The notes below the pieces were generated by a model. The model saw only the letters and a list, made by a program, of their open reading frames with translations, had not been told where the DNA came from and searched no databases. The translations under genes were made by a program, and so were the position numbers. Source: an uncultured Rhizobium sp. (GTDB lineage: Bacteria > Pseudomonadota > Alphaproteobacteria > Rhizobiales > Rhizobiaceae). Taken from it: DNA of 64,000 bases. The DNA is taken from positions 62,001 to 126,000 of the forward strand of contig CAMFHE010000010.1 of the NCBI GenBank assembly GCA_945952045.1, read 5' to 3'. Below, piece by piece: positions 7,335 through 14,347 of the stretch. Each line of letters opens with the position of its first letter. Positions within the stretch are counted from its first letter, which is position 1.

Positions 7335-8387
7335 ATGAAGGCGCAGGTTCTGAACAAATACGACGACAATCTGACGGGCGATCAGTGGGTCTCCCTGCAG
7401 GAGGTTCCCGATCCCCAGATCAAGAAGTCCACCGATGTGATCGTACGCATCGGCGGCGCAGGGGTATGCCGCACCGATCTCCATATCATCGAGGGTGTCT
7501 GGCGGCCCCATATGGACCCCAACGGAGACAACCTTCTGCCGCTTATCATGGGCCATGAAAATGCCGGCTGGGTCGAGGCGATCGGCAAGGAGGTCGAGGG
7601 CATCAAGGTCGGCGATCCCGTTATCGTCCATCCGAAGATTTCCGGCGGAACATGCCTCGCCTGCCGTCGCGGTTTCGACATGCATGGACCGGGCAAATTT
7701 CCAGGGCTCGACTGCAATGGCGGTTATTCCGAGTATCTGTGCACGTCCGAGCGAAACATCGTGCCCTTGCCGAAGACGCTCGCGCCGAAAGATGTCGCTC
7801 CCTATTCCGATGCCGGACTGACGGCATATCGGGCCGTCAAGAAGGCGACGCGCCATCTTCTGCCCGGTGAAAACTGCGTCGTCATCGGCGCGGGCGGCCT
7901 CGGCCACATCGGTATCCAGTGCCTCAAAGCGATGTGCGCTGCCGATGTGATCGTCGTCGACAAGTCCGATGCCTCGCTCGAACTCGCCGGCAAGATCGGC
8001 GCCGACAAGCTTGTCAAGGCCGATGGCAACGAGGTCGAAGCCGTCCTGCAACTGACGCAAGGCCAAGGTGCGGAAGCCGTGATCGATTTCGTCGGCGAGA
8101 AGGGTACGACGACAAAGGGACTGGCGATGACCCGCCCCATGGGCAGCTACTATGTCGTCGGCTATGGCGAGGACATCCGCGTGCCGACCGTCGACATGGT
8201 CATCACCGAGAAAAACATCATCGGCAACCTTGTCGGCACCTGGGCAGAACTCGTCGAACTGATGGCGCTTGCCGACAGGGGCCTCGTCAACCTGACGACC
8301 GTCGAATACAAGCTCGCGGACGCCAACAAGGCGCTCAAGGACCTGCACAACGGCAAGATCCATGGGCGGGCGGTTCTCATCCCGTGA
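7335..8387 (+). CDS. Zinc-dependent NAD(P) alcohol dehydrogenase
   Basis: A 350-aa medium-chain dehydrogenase. The catalytic zinc region is C45 (GVCRTDLH) with H73-E74 (MGHENAGWVEA), and the nucleotide-binding GAGGLG is at 185-190. In the structural zinc lobe only part of the usual four-Cys set is visible (C107, C110, C127). Propane monooxygenase clusters of Gordonia, Rhodococcus and Mycobacterium carry similar dehydrogenases that oxidise 1- or 2-propanol, so this is the likely second step after MimABCD (inference). The ATG at 7335 follows GGAGGAGA; an upstream in-frame extension lacks a ribosome site. It is transcribed from the sigma-54 promoter at 7269 and ends before a strong hairpin (8412-8448). 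Confidence 0.85.
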   Translation: MKAQVLNKYDDNLTGDQWVSLQEVPDPQIKKSTDVIVRIGGAGVCRTDLHIIEGVWRPHMDPNGDNLLPLIMGHENAGWVEAIGKEVEGIKVGDPVIVHPKISGGTCLACRRGFDMHGPGKFPGLDCNGGYSEYLCTSERNIVPLPKTLAPKDVAPYSDAGLTAYRAVKKATRHLLPGENCVVIGAGGLGHIGIQCLKAMCAADVIVVDKSDASLELAGKIGADKLVKADGNEVEAVLQLTQGQGAEAVIDFVGEKGTTTKGLAMTRPMGSYYVVGYGEDIRVPTVDMVITEKNIIGNLVGTWAELVELMALADRGLVNLTTVEYKLADANKALKDLHNGKIHGRAVLIP

Positions 8388-8411
8388 CGCCGATGAAGCG
8401 TTGACGTCATC

Positions 8412-8448
8412 GGGCATCCTGCGGCCGCGCAGCGGCTGGAGGATGCCC
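8412..8448 (+). terminator. Terminator-like hairpin after alcohol dehydrogenase
   Basis: GGGCATCCT (8412-8420) pairs with AGGATGCCC (8440-8448), with further GC-rich pairing inside the loop. It lies 25 bp after the dehydrogenase stop. Confidence 0.5.
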
Positions 8449-8483
8449 TCGGGAAATACACCCCGCGCTAGGAAATTCAAAGG

Positions 8484-8774
8484 ATGTGCAGACTGCTGAC
8501 ACCTCACGACCATAATCGGTTCCTCAAGGTCAGCCGTTCCGTTCGGATCGCCGGGCATTCGACCAGCATCCGGCTTGAATCGGCGTTCTGGAACACGCTG
8601 GATGACATGGCGACCGCGGAAGGCCTCTCGCGCGCGCAGCTGATCGGGCAACTGCATCACGAAGCGATGGAGCATGGCGGCATGCCCAGCCTCGCATCGA
8701 TGCTGCGAACCGTCTGTCTTCTCTACCAGCAAGAAAAGCGTATGACCGTCGCGATGGCGGGACGGCGGACCTGA
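8484..8774 (+). CDS. RHH_4 ribbon-helix-helix domain protein (paralogue 2)
   Basis: A 96-aa protein of the same family as 1602-1895: SVRIAGHSTSIRLESAFW near residues 17-34, then LSRAQLIGQLHHEA and a conserved MLRTVCLLY near the end. It follows the alcohol dehydrogenase hairpin on the same strand and is convergent with the WD40-like operon. Whether it shares the dehydrogenase transcript is unclear. The family is assumed to bind DNA; the target is unknown. The ribosome site is AGGAAA about 10 bases before the ATG. Confidence 0.75.
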   Translation: MCRLLTPHDHNRFLKVSRSVRIAGHSTSIRLESAFWNTLDDMATAEGLSRAQLIGQLHHEAMEHGGMPSLASMLRTVCLLYQQEKRMTVAMAGRRT

Positions 8775-8834
8775 CCCTTCAAGGGTCGGTTCGCAACGCC
8801 CCGCATCATCGCCACAGCGGATTCGCGGGCACCA

Positions 8835-9020
8835 TCAATTCGGAGGCGTGGTTGCGCCTGGCGTCCCCGCCTTGCCTTCCGCAATCCAGCGTGCGCCCAG
8901 AACGAGGGCTCCCATGGCGAAGTCCTTGCCATAAGCGCTGACCATTTCCTCAGACAGATGCGCGATCCTTTCGAAAAACGCGTCCTTGATCTTCTGCTCC
9001 TGTGACAGTTCGGTTTGCAT
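8835..9020 (-). CDS. Small helical protein, last gene of the WD40-like operon
   Basis: A 61-aa protein of unknown function. The start at 9020 is preferred over the ATG at 9032 because GGAGGAGAG lies directly before it, while the earlier ATG sits inside that ribosome site. The sequence is mostly helical (QEQKIKDAFFERIAHLSEEM) with a short hydrophobic patch (FAMGALVLGARWIAEG) and a Pro/Thr-rich tail. It follows the WD40-like gene by 24 bp, so it is probably translated with it. I do not recognise a family. Confidence 0.55.
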   Translation of the reverse strand: MQTELSQEQKIKDAFFERIAHLSEEMVSAYGKDFAMGALVLGARWIAEGKAGTPGATTPPN

Positions 9021-9044
9021 TCTCTCCTCCATCTTCTGGCTAAT

Positions 9045-10163
9045 TCACTTGAACATCTGAGCGGGAAAGCTGACCACAGCGACATTGCCGAGCGCATCCC
9101 CGAACGCGAGGTGCTTTCCATCGCCAGTCCACCGAAGGGATGCAATCGGCCCGCCCACGGAGCGGACGACCAGTTCGTCCGATGCCCCAAGCGGCGATAC
9201 CACGACCTGGCCGTTGCCGAATCCGGCCGCCACAAGGCGCCCCCCGGCCTGGGGCGAGACCGCCTCCACCAGCGCCAGGCCGGTTCGGCCGGTCGCCAGC
9301 GCCCCTGTCGAGCGATCGTCGAACGGCGGCGTCTTCATCGACCAGGCGGCGATACGATACGCACCCGATGCCACGAATGCCTTTTCCTGTTCGCACCAGG
9401 CGACATCCGCGACCTGACCGGGGAAATCACCGAGCAGCACATGCCGCCCGGCATTGACATCGACCAGACAGAGCCCCGCCCCCTCTATGCCGAGCGCGAG
9501 CCATCGTCCCTCCTGATCCCAAGCGATTGAAAGCGGCTGCGAGGGCAATGGCACCTGCAGGAACGGTGCAAGTTCATCCCGGCAGCGATAGACGACGAGG
9601 CTCTGCGAGGACGCCGCAGCAAGCAGCCTGCCGCCCTTCGAAAACGATAGCAGCGACGGAGCCTCCCCGCCCGCGTGCGCGCGCCTGACCGTCGGGGCGC
9701 TGCCGGCGTTCGGATACAGGAGCAACCCCTCGGAAGACGAGACGGCCATGATGCCGGTTGCCTTGCAGCAGCCGAAAGCGCTGAGACGACCGACATCCGA
9801 AACCACCTTGCCAACGGTTTCGCCCGACCGGCTAAGATGCGCGACATCGCCTTCCCCGGCCGCCAGAAAGCCGCCGCCATCGACCGCATTAACGGAAATC
9901 GCCCCGGTTATGCGTGTTATGATCAGTGGAGCCGGCTTGCCCTGACGGGGCTTGATCATGGTCTGGCCGCCTTCAGTCGTGATGCGGGCCTCCGGCGGTT
10001 CGTTGTCGGCCATTCGCGCGAAGGCGACGGCTCCATCCGACGATACGACGGCGAGAAGCGTGTCGTCCGCATTGAAGCAAACCTGCCGGATCGCCGATGG
10101 CCGCTTCCAGTTCCGGGCCAGAAGATCGAACAGGCTCAAGGCGGGCATCGATTGCTGGTTCAT
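9045..10163 (-). CDS. WD40-repeat-like beta-propeller protein
   Basis: A 372-aa cytoplasmic protein with no signal peptide. Repeating units read as WD40-type blades: IRQVCFNADDTLLAVVSSDG, LLSFSKGGRLLAAASSQSLV, LSIAWDQEGRWLALGIEGAG, VADVAWCEQEKAFVASGAYR and IASLRWTGDGKHLAFGDALG, spaced about 40-55 residues apart. That is enough for a six- or seven-bladed propeller. Such propellers are usually protein-protein scaffolds. The start overlaps the stop of the preceding coiled-coil gene by 4 bp (10160-10163), so the two are translationally coupled. The operon diverges from mimA, but no function is known to me for this set. Confidence 0.7.
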   Translation of the reverse strand: MNQQSMPALSLFDLLARNWKRPSAIRQVCFNADDTLLAVVSSDGAVAFARMADNEPPEARITTEGGQTMIKPRQGKPAPLIITRITGAISVNAVDGGGFLAAGEGDVAHLSRSGETVGKVVSDVGRLSAFGCCKATGIMAVSSSEGLLLYPNAGSAPTVRRAHAGGEAPSLLSFSKGGRLLAAASSQSLVVYRCRDELAPFLQVPLPSQPLSIAWDQEGRWLALGIEGAGLCLVDVNAGRHVLLGDFPGQVADVAWCEQEKAFVASGAYRIAAWSMKTPPFDDRSTGALATGRTGLALVEAVSPQAGGRLVAAGFGNGQVVVSPLGASDELVVRSVGGPIASLRWTGDGKHLAFGDALGNVAVVSFPAQMFK

Positions 10164-10480
10164 GGTCTTCCTCCCTTGGATGTCGCGAACACGAGGTCGA
10201 TCTCCCGCACGGCCGCTTCGGCCGCGTCGATGGCAGCGGCGTTTTCGGATTGCTCCGCCCGCAGCGCGTCCAACTGTTCCTGAAATTCACGCAGGGCATT
10301 CCCGAGGTCCGGGTTGTCGGGGGCCTGGGACAACGCCATTTCGAGGCGCATGATCTCCATCTCAGCGCCCGAAACCTGCTGGATGAGTTTGTGCCCGGTC
10401 GCAGTCAGTGTCGAAATCGACGCAATCAGATGCAGCCGGCGCTGCAGATAGTCGGGAGCTTGCTCGTCTTGATGGCTCAT
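10160..10480 (-). CDS. Short coiled-coil protein of the WD40-like operon
   Basis: A 106-aa protein, almost entirely helical with heptad-like patterns (LQRRLHLIASISTL, then EMEIMRLEMALSQ, then ALREFQEQLDALRAEQSENA), ending in a basic tail. The start at 10480 is chosen for the AGGACC ribosome site and because the upstream extension is low-complexity. It overlaps the WD40-like gene by 4 bp. A coiled coil coupled to a propeller suggests a small scaffold or adaptor complex. No family was recognised. Confidence 0.6.
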   Translation of the reverse strand: MSHQDEQAPDYLQRRLHLIASISTLTATGHKLIQQVSGAEMEIMRLEMALSQAPDNPDLGNALREFQEQLDALRAEQSENAAAIDAAEAAVREIDLVFATSKGGRP

Positions 10481-10526
10481 CGCGAGGTCCTGCGGTTCCG
10501 GAGAGATTGAAGATATGCTGCTCGCG

Positions 10527-10976
10527 TCATCGCCTTTCGCCTCCCGGGACCTTCCAGGCTTCGAGCGCACCGGGCAGTTCGGGCAGTTGCTTTCGGAACT
10601 GCTGCTTGGCCATGTCAATGTGGCTGCAAAGCTGATCCCAGACGTCGACCCGGAGCATCGTATCCTTGGTCAACTGCTCGACTTCCTCGACACGAAGCTG
10701 CTTCGAAAGCGACACACCCGAAAAGACGAAATCGCGCAGCAGGATGGCATGCCGTTCCGCGAATGCATGGATCATGGGATGCGTATCCTGGGTTATGTCC
10801 GCGACCGACAACTCCTCGAGAATGAAATCGTGGAAGTGCCGTTGCATCAGGCTCTGGCTCTCCCCCAGAAACCGCATGACGAAGACGAGGTCGCGCGACA
10901 TCAACGCCGTAATCTCATTGGCAATAACGGCTCCCGCGTCGGGAAGAGCGGCGCCCCCTTTGTTTTTCTCTGACAT
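10527..10976 (-). CDS. Helical protein of unknown function, first gene of the WD40-like operon
   Basis: A 149-aa protein, predicted all-alpha: VIANEITALMSRDLVFVMRF, MQRHFHDFILEELSVAD and HAFAERHAILLRDF, then a Leu/Glu-rich C-terminal half. Several His and Glu residues recur in helices (RHFHDF, HPMIHAFAERH), but I do not see a canonical diiron pair. The start at 10976 follows a modest ribosome site (GGGAAAA). It heads the operon divergent from mimA, with AT-rich DNA upstream (10977-11100). The function is unknown. Confidence 0.6.
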   Translation of the reverse strand: MSEKNKGGAALPDAGAVIANEITALMSRDLVFVMRFLGESQSLMQRHFHDFILEELSVADITQDTHPMIHAFAERHAILLRDFVFSGVSLSKQLRVEEVEQLTKDTMLRVDVWDQLCSHIDMAKQQFRKQLPELPGALEAWKVPGGERR

Positions 10977-11098
10977 CGGTTTTCCCGTATGCGCTTTGTC
11001 ACACCATACCGAAGCATAGGCCAAGAATAAATTTTTGTCGATAAAATTATTCAGATAAATTAATGACTTAACAGACCATTCTCGCAAGTTAAATAAAG

Positions 11099-11110
11099 TT
11101 ACATTTGTAA
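11099..11110. promoter_or_regulatory. Second, shorter palindrome upstream of mimA
   Basis: TTACA-TT-TGTAA, similar in core to the larger palindrome at 11119-11135 and 20 bp from its centre edge. It may be a second activator site or the operator for the divergent WD40-like operon. Confidence 0.35.
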
Positions 11111-11118
11111 ATTACGCT

Positions 11119-11135
11119 TGTAACGCAGCGTTACA
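11119..11135. promoter_or_regulatory. Candidate upstream activator site of the mim promoter
   Basis: TGTAACGC-A-GCGTTACA is a perfect 17-bp palindrome. Its centre lies about 85-90 bp before the start expected from the sigma-54 promoter at 11188-11203, the usual distance for an enhancer-binding-protein site. The AcoR-type activator at 5241-7112 is the natural binder (inference). Confidence 0.6.
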
Positions 11136-11187
11136 GTTCCGCCCCTTTACATCGGCCTGAACGCCCGAAAATCCTGATTTTTCGATT

Positions 11188-11203
11188 TGGCACGCTGCTT
11201 GCA
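11188..11203 (+). promoter_or_regulatory. Sigma-54 promoter of the monooxygenase operon
   Basis: TGGCAC (11188-11193), 5 bp, TTGCA (11199-11203): a perfect match to the sigma-54 consensus with GG-N10-GC spacing. The predicted start near 11214 leaves a leader of about 238 nt before mimA. Confidence 0.85.
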
Positions 11204-11250
11204 TCATCCATTCCCATAACGCACTGACAGCGACCACCAAAGAACGAAGG

Positions 11251-11418
11251 ATGTGGGGAAACGCATGCGTGTCCCGGTCGAGGAGGCCGGGTTCCCTGGA
11301 AGACCTTCGCCTCAACAGAAGAACTGCCGACCTCAAGGGCGCGGATGCGCCTCGCGTTGTCGTGCCGTTCCAACTCCCGCTCTCGGCGCCGAAGGCGCCG
11401 TTTCCTGCCGGGCCTTAA
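11251..11418 (+). other. Possible 55-codon leader ORF
   Basis: An ATG at 11251, inside the predicted transcript, opens a frame of 55 codons (MWGNACVSRSRRPGS and so on) that stops at TAA 11416-11418, in the loop of the second leader hairpin. The ribosome site is poor (GAAGG abuts the ATG). It may be only an open stretch in GC-rich DNA. Confidence 0.2.
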
Positions 11419-11427
11419 GAGCCCGGC
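11384..11427 (+). promoter_or_regulatory. Tandem hairpins in the mimA leader
   Basis: Hairpin 1 is CGGCGCC (11384-11390)/GGCGCCG (11394-11400) followed by TTT. Hairpin 2 is GCCGGGC (11407-11413)/GCCCGGC (11421-11427). Both are perfect and lie just before the mimA ribosome site (GTGGAGG). They could attenuate transcription or stabilise the message. Confidence 0.45.
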
Positions 11428-11451
11428 GCAACAAAGTGGAGGCAGAGGACG

Positions 11452-13119
11452 ATGTCGTCTTTGACGCTCAATAAGATCACCTCGCAACGAGGCATTTCCG
11501 TCGGCGAGGCAACCAAGCGGATTTCCGATCTCGGGTGGAATCCGAGCTACGTCCAGGAAGCGATGACCTTCCCGACGGACTACAAGATCACCAAGGCCCC
11601 GCGCGATCCGATGAAGCAGGTTCTGCGGTCCTATTTCCCCATGCAGGAGGAAAAGGACAACCGCGTGTATGGCGCCCTCGATGCGGCGCTGCGCGGCGAT
11701 ATGTTCCGCAATGTCGAACCGCGCTGGGTCGAGTGGATGAAGCTCTTCCTGGCCATCATCCCCTTCCCCGAAATCTCCGCCGCCAGGTCGATGGCGATGG
11801 TGGCCCGCATCGCGCCGGGTGAAGATCTGCGCACCGGGTTCACCATGCAGATGGTCGACGAGTTCCGTCATTCGACCATCCAGATGAACCTCAAGAAATG
11901 GTACATGGAGAACTACATCGATCCCGCAGGCTTCGACATCACCGAGGAAGCCTTCGGCAAGTGCTACGCCACGACGATCGGCCGCCAGTTCGGCGAAGGC
12001 TTCATCACCGGCGACGTCATGACTTCGGCCTGCCTGTATCTGACGGTCGTGGCCGAAACGGCGTTCACCAACACGCTCTTCGTCGCGATGCCTTCGGAAG
12101 CGGCGCGCAACGGCGACTACGCCCTGCCGACCGTCTTCCTCTCTGTCCAGTCCGACGAAAGCCGGCATATCGGCAACGGCCATTCGCTTCTGATGGCGGC
12201 CCTGAAGGAGCCGGAAAACCATCTGCTGCTCGAACGCGATCTTCGTTATGCCTTCTGGCAGAACCACGCGATCGTCGATGCCGCGATCGGAACATTCATC
12301 GAATACGGCACCACGAACCGCGACAAGAACAAGGAGTCCTACGCGGAGATGTGGCATCGCTGGATCTTCGAGGACTACTATCGCACATACATGCTGCCGC
12401 TTGAGAAATACGGCATCAAGATCCATCACGACGACGTCCACGAAGCCTGGAACCGCATCACCAAGAAGCACTACGTCCACAAGGTCGCGCAGTTCTTCGC
12501 CGTGGGCTGGCCCGTCAACTTCTGGCGCATCGAGGCCCAGCGCGAAGCCGACTTCGACTGGTTCGAAAGCAAATATCCGGGCTGGTATGCGCAGTTCGGC
12601 GAGTTCTGGAAATGGTATGACAAGCTCAGCCGTCCGGGCGAAACAATCATCACCTTCAACCAGGATGTCGGCTATGTCTATCCGCACCGTTGCTGGAGCT
12701 GCCTCGTCCCCTGCCTGATCCGCGAGGACATCGTCGTCGATGAGATCGACGGCAAGCTCCACACCTTCGCCCACGAACTCGACCGCTGGACCGCCGTCGA
12801 GGCCTTCTCGGACGAGTATCAGGGCCGGCCGACCCCTGCCATGGGCCGCTTCAGCGGCAAGCGCGAATGGGAGACGCTCTATCATGGCTGGGATCTGGCG
12901 GATGCCGTCAAGGATCTCAATTTCGTCCGCTCCGATGGCAAGACGCTCGTGCCGCAGCCGCATCTGCGGTTCGACGCCAAGGACATGTGGACGCTCGACG
13001 ACATCAAGGGCCACACGCTCCAGTCGCCGCTGACCTTGCTGCGTGAAATGTCGCCCTCAGACCGCGAAGCCCATCTGGCGCAGTACCGCGCCGGCTTCAC
13101 CATCAATCCCTGCAACTAA
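11452..13119 (+). CDS. mimA: Diiron monooxygenase hydroxylase, large (alpha) subunit
   Basis: A 555-aa protein closely matching MimA/PrmA of propane 2-monooxygenases. The diiron ligands are all present: E107, E137-x-x-H140 (DEFRH), E202 and E236-x-x-H239 (DESRH). This is the exact spacing of methane monooxygenase Glu114/Glu144-His147/Glu209/Glu243-His246, shifted by seven. With MimC it forms the hydroxylase that inserts one O atom from O2 into a short alkane, ketone or phenol; family members oxidise propane at C2, acetone or phenol, so the substrate is not fixed. The C-terminal YHS-like region keeps CWSC, but the second Cys pair I recall in PrmA is replaced (AHELD). It is the first gene of the operon, with ribosome site GTGGAGG. 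Confidence 0.95.
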   Translation: MSSLTLNKITSQRGISVGEATKRISDLGWNPSYVQEAMTFPTDYKITKAPRDPMKQVLRSYFPMQEEKDNRVYGALDAALRGDMFRNVEPRWVEWMKLFLAIIPFPEISAARSMAMVARIAPGEDLRTGFTMQMVDEFRHSTIQMNLKKWYMENYIDPAGFDITEEAFGKCYATTIGRQFGEGFITGDVMTSACLYLTVVAETAFTNTLFVAMPSEAARNGDYALPTVFLSVQSDESRHIGNGHSLLMAALKEPENHLLLERDLRYAFWQNHAIVDAAIGTFIEYGTTNRDKNKESYAEMWHRWIFEDYYRTYMLPLEKYGIKIHHDDVHEAWNRITKKHYVHKVAQFFAVGWPVNFWRIEAQREADFDWFESKYPGWYAQFGEFWKWYDKLSRPGETIITFNQDVGYVYPHRCWSCLVPCLIREDIVVDEIDGKLHTFAHELDRWTAVEAFSDEYQGRPTPAMGRFSGKREWETLYHGWDLADAVKDLNFVRSDGKTLVPQPHLRFDAKDMWTLDDIKGHTLQSPLTLLREMSPSDREAHLAQYRAGFTINPCN

Positions 13120-13130
13120 GCTTCGCAGCC

Positions 13131-13157
13131 GCGGGAGGCCGGTCAACGGCCTCCCGC
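13131..13157 (+). terminator. Intra-operon hairpin between mimA and mimB
   Basis: GCGGGAGGCC (13131-13140) pairs perfectly with GGCCTCCCGC (13148-13157). With no T-run inside an operon, it probably shields the mimA message and sets subunit ratios. Confidence 0.45.
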
Positions 13158-13213
13158 TTCCGGGGAAGAGGCCGCCGCCCTCGGGCAGCTGGCGGAAATT
13201 GGAGGAGAATGAA

Positions 13214-14296
13214 ATGGCTGACGCTCAGAAAGTGCAGGCCATGGCGCACAAGGTGAGGCTGGAGCCTGTCGGCGTCGAGTTCGAGGTCGAAGACGGCGAA
13301 ACAGTCCTGAATGCTGCGTTCCGGCAGGGGATCGCGCTGCCCCATGGCTGCAAGGAAGGACAATGTTCTGCCTGCAAATGCGTGCTGCTCGATGGCGAAG
13401 TCGATATGCTCAAATATTCGACCTTCGCCCTCAACGACATGGAGAAGGATACCGGCCATATACTGCTCTGCCGCTCCATCGCCTATTCCGACATGGAAGT
13501 GGAGCTTCTGAACTACGACGAAGAGGTGCTGTCCAAATCGATTGCGGTGAAGGCCTATAACGGCCGCATCACCGGCTTCGAGAAGCTCACCCACGACATC
13601 AGAGGCATCGAGATCGAACTCGGATCCCCCATGAAGTTCTGGGCGGGGCAATATGTCGACATCACGGTCACCACGGAAAAAGGGGAGACGATTACACGCT
13701 CGTTCTCCATGGCAAATACGCCGAGCGAAACCCAGAAACTCTCCTTCATCATCAAGAAATACCCTGACGGAAAATTCTCCGGAGAGCTCGATTCCGGAGG
13801 TATCCGGCCCGGAGCCGACGTCACCGTCGTCGGACCCTATGGCACCTGCTTCCGACGCGAGGAACGACAAGGCCCCCTAGTCCTGGTCGGCGCCGGCTCG
13901 GGAATGTCGCCGGTCTGGTCGATACTCAACGACCACCTGCAAAGCGGCGAAGAGCGCCCGGTCTATTTCTTCTACGGCGCCAGGACGACCGACGACCTGT
14001 TCCATCTCGACCGGATAGCGGCGCTGACCGAGCGTTACCCGGAGGTCACGTTCATTCCGGTTCTGTCCCACGCCAGCGATGACAGCGGCTGGTCGGGAGA
14101 GCGCGGTTTCGTCCACGAGGCGGTCGATGCAAAGCTCAAGGCGCTGGGGATCGACGGCGAAGGCGACGTCTACGCCTGCGGCCCGCCACCGATGATCGAC
14201 GCGCTTCAGCCCGTTCTGTTCATGAACGGCTTCGAGAGCGAGCGCATCTTCTTCGACAAATTCACCACTTCGTCCGGAGGAGCTCCGGGACACTAG
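13214..14296 (+). CDS. mimB: Monooxygenase reductase component
   Basis: A 360-aa NADH reductase that feeds electrons to the diiron hydroxylase. The N-terminal plant-type [2Fe-2S] ferredoxin has C46, C51, C54 and C86 (HGCKEGQCSACKC, then LLC). The FAD domain has RSFSMAN at 162-168 and the NAD domain GAGSGMSP at 226-233, with a late ACGPPPMIDA. Order (alpha, reductase, beta, coupling) is that of mimABCD/prmABCD and differs from sMMO and toluene monooxygenase operons. The start at 13214 follows GGAGGAGAATGAA; the long in-frame extension upstream overlaps mimA and lacks a ribosome site. Confidence 0.93.
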   Translation: MADAQKVQAMAHKVRLEPVGVEFEVEDGETVLNAAFRQGIALPHGCKEGQCSACKCVLLDGEVDMLKYSTFALNDMEKDTGHILLCRSIAYSDMEVELLNYDEEVLSKSIAVKAYNGRITGFEKLTHDIRGIEIELGSPMKFWAGQYVDITVTTEKGETITRSFSMANTPSETQKLSFIIKKYPDGKFSGELDSGGIRPGADVTVVGPYGTCFRREERQGPLVLVGAGSGMSPVWSILNDHLQSGEERPVYFFYGARTTDDLFHLDRIAALTERYPEVTFIPVLSHASDDSGWSGERGFVHEAVDAKLKALGIDGEGDVYACGPPPMIDALQPVLFMNGFESERIFFDKFTTSSGGAPGH

Positions 14297-14347
14297 AGCT
14301 GGACGAAGATCGGACAGCGCAATTCATCGAAACAAGGGAGTGAGACT

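Noticed and set aside
11131..13014. 627-codon open frame antisense to mimA
   Set aside because: Overlaps a certain gene and its sigma-54 promoter; composition is that of a reverse-frame shadow.
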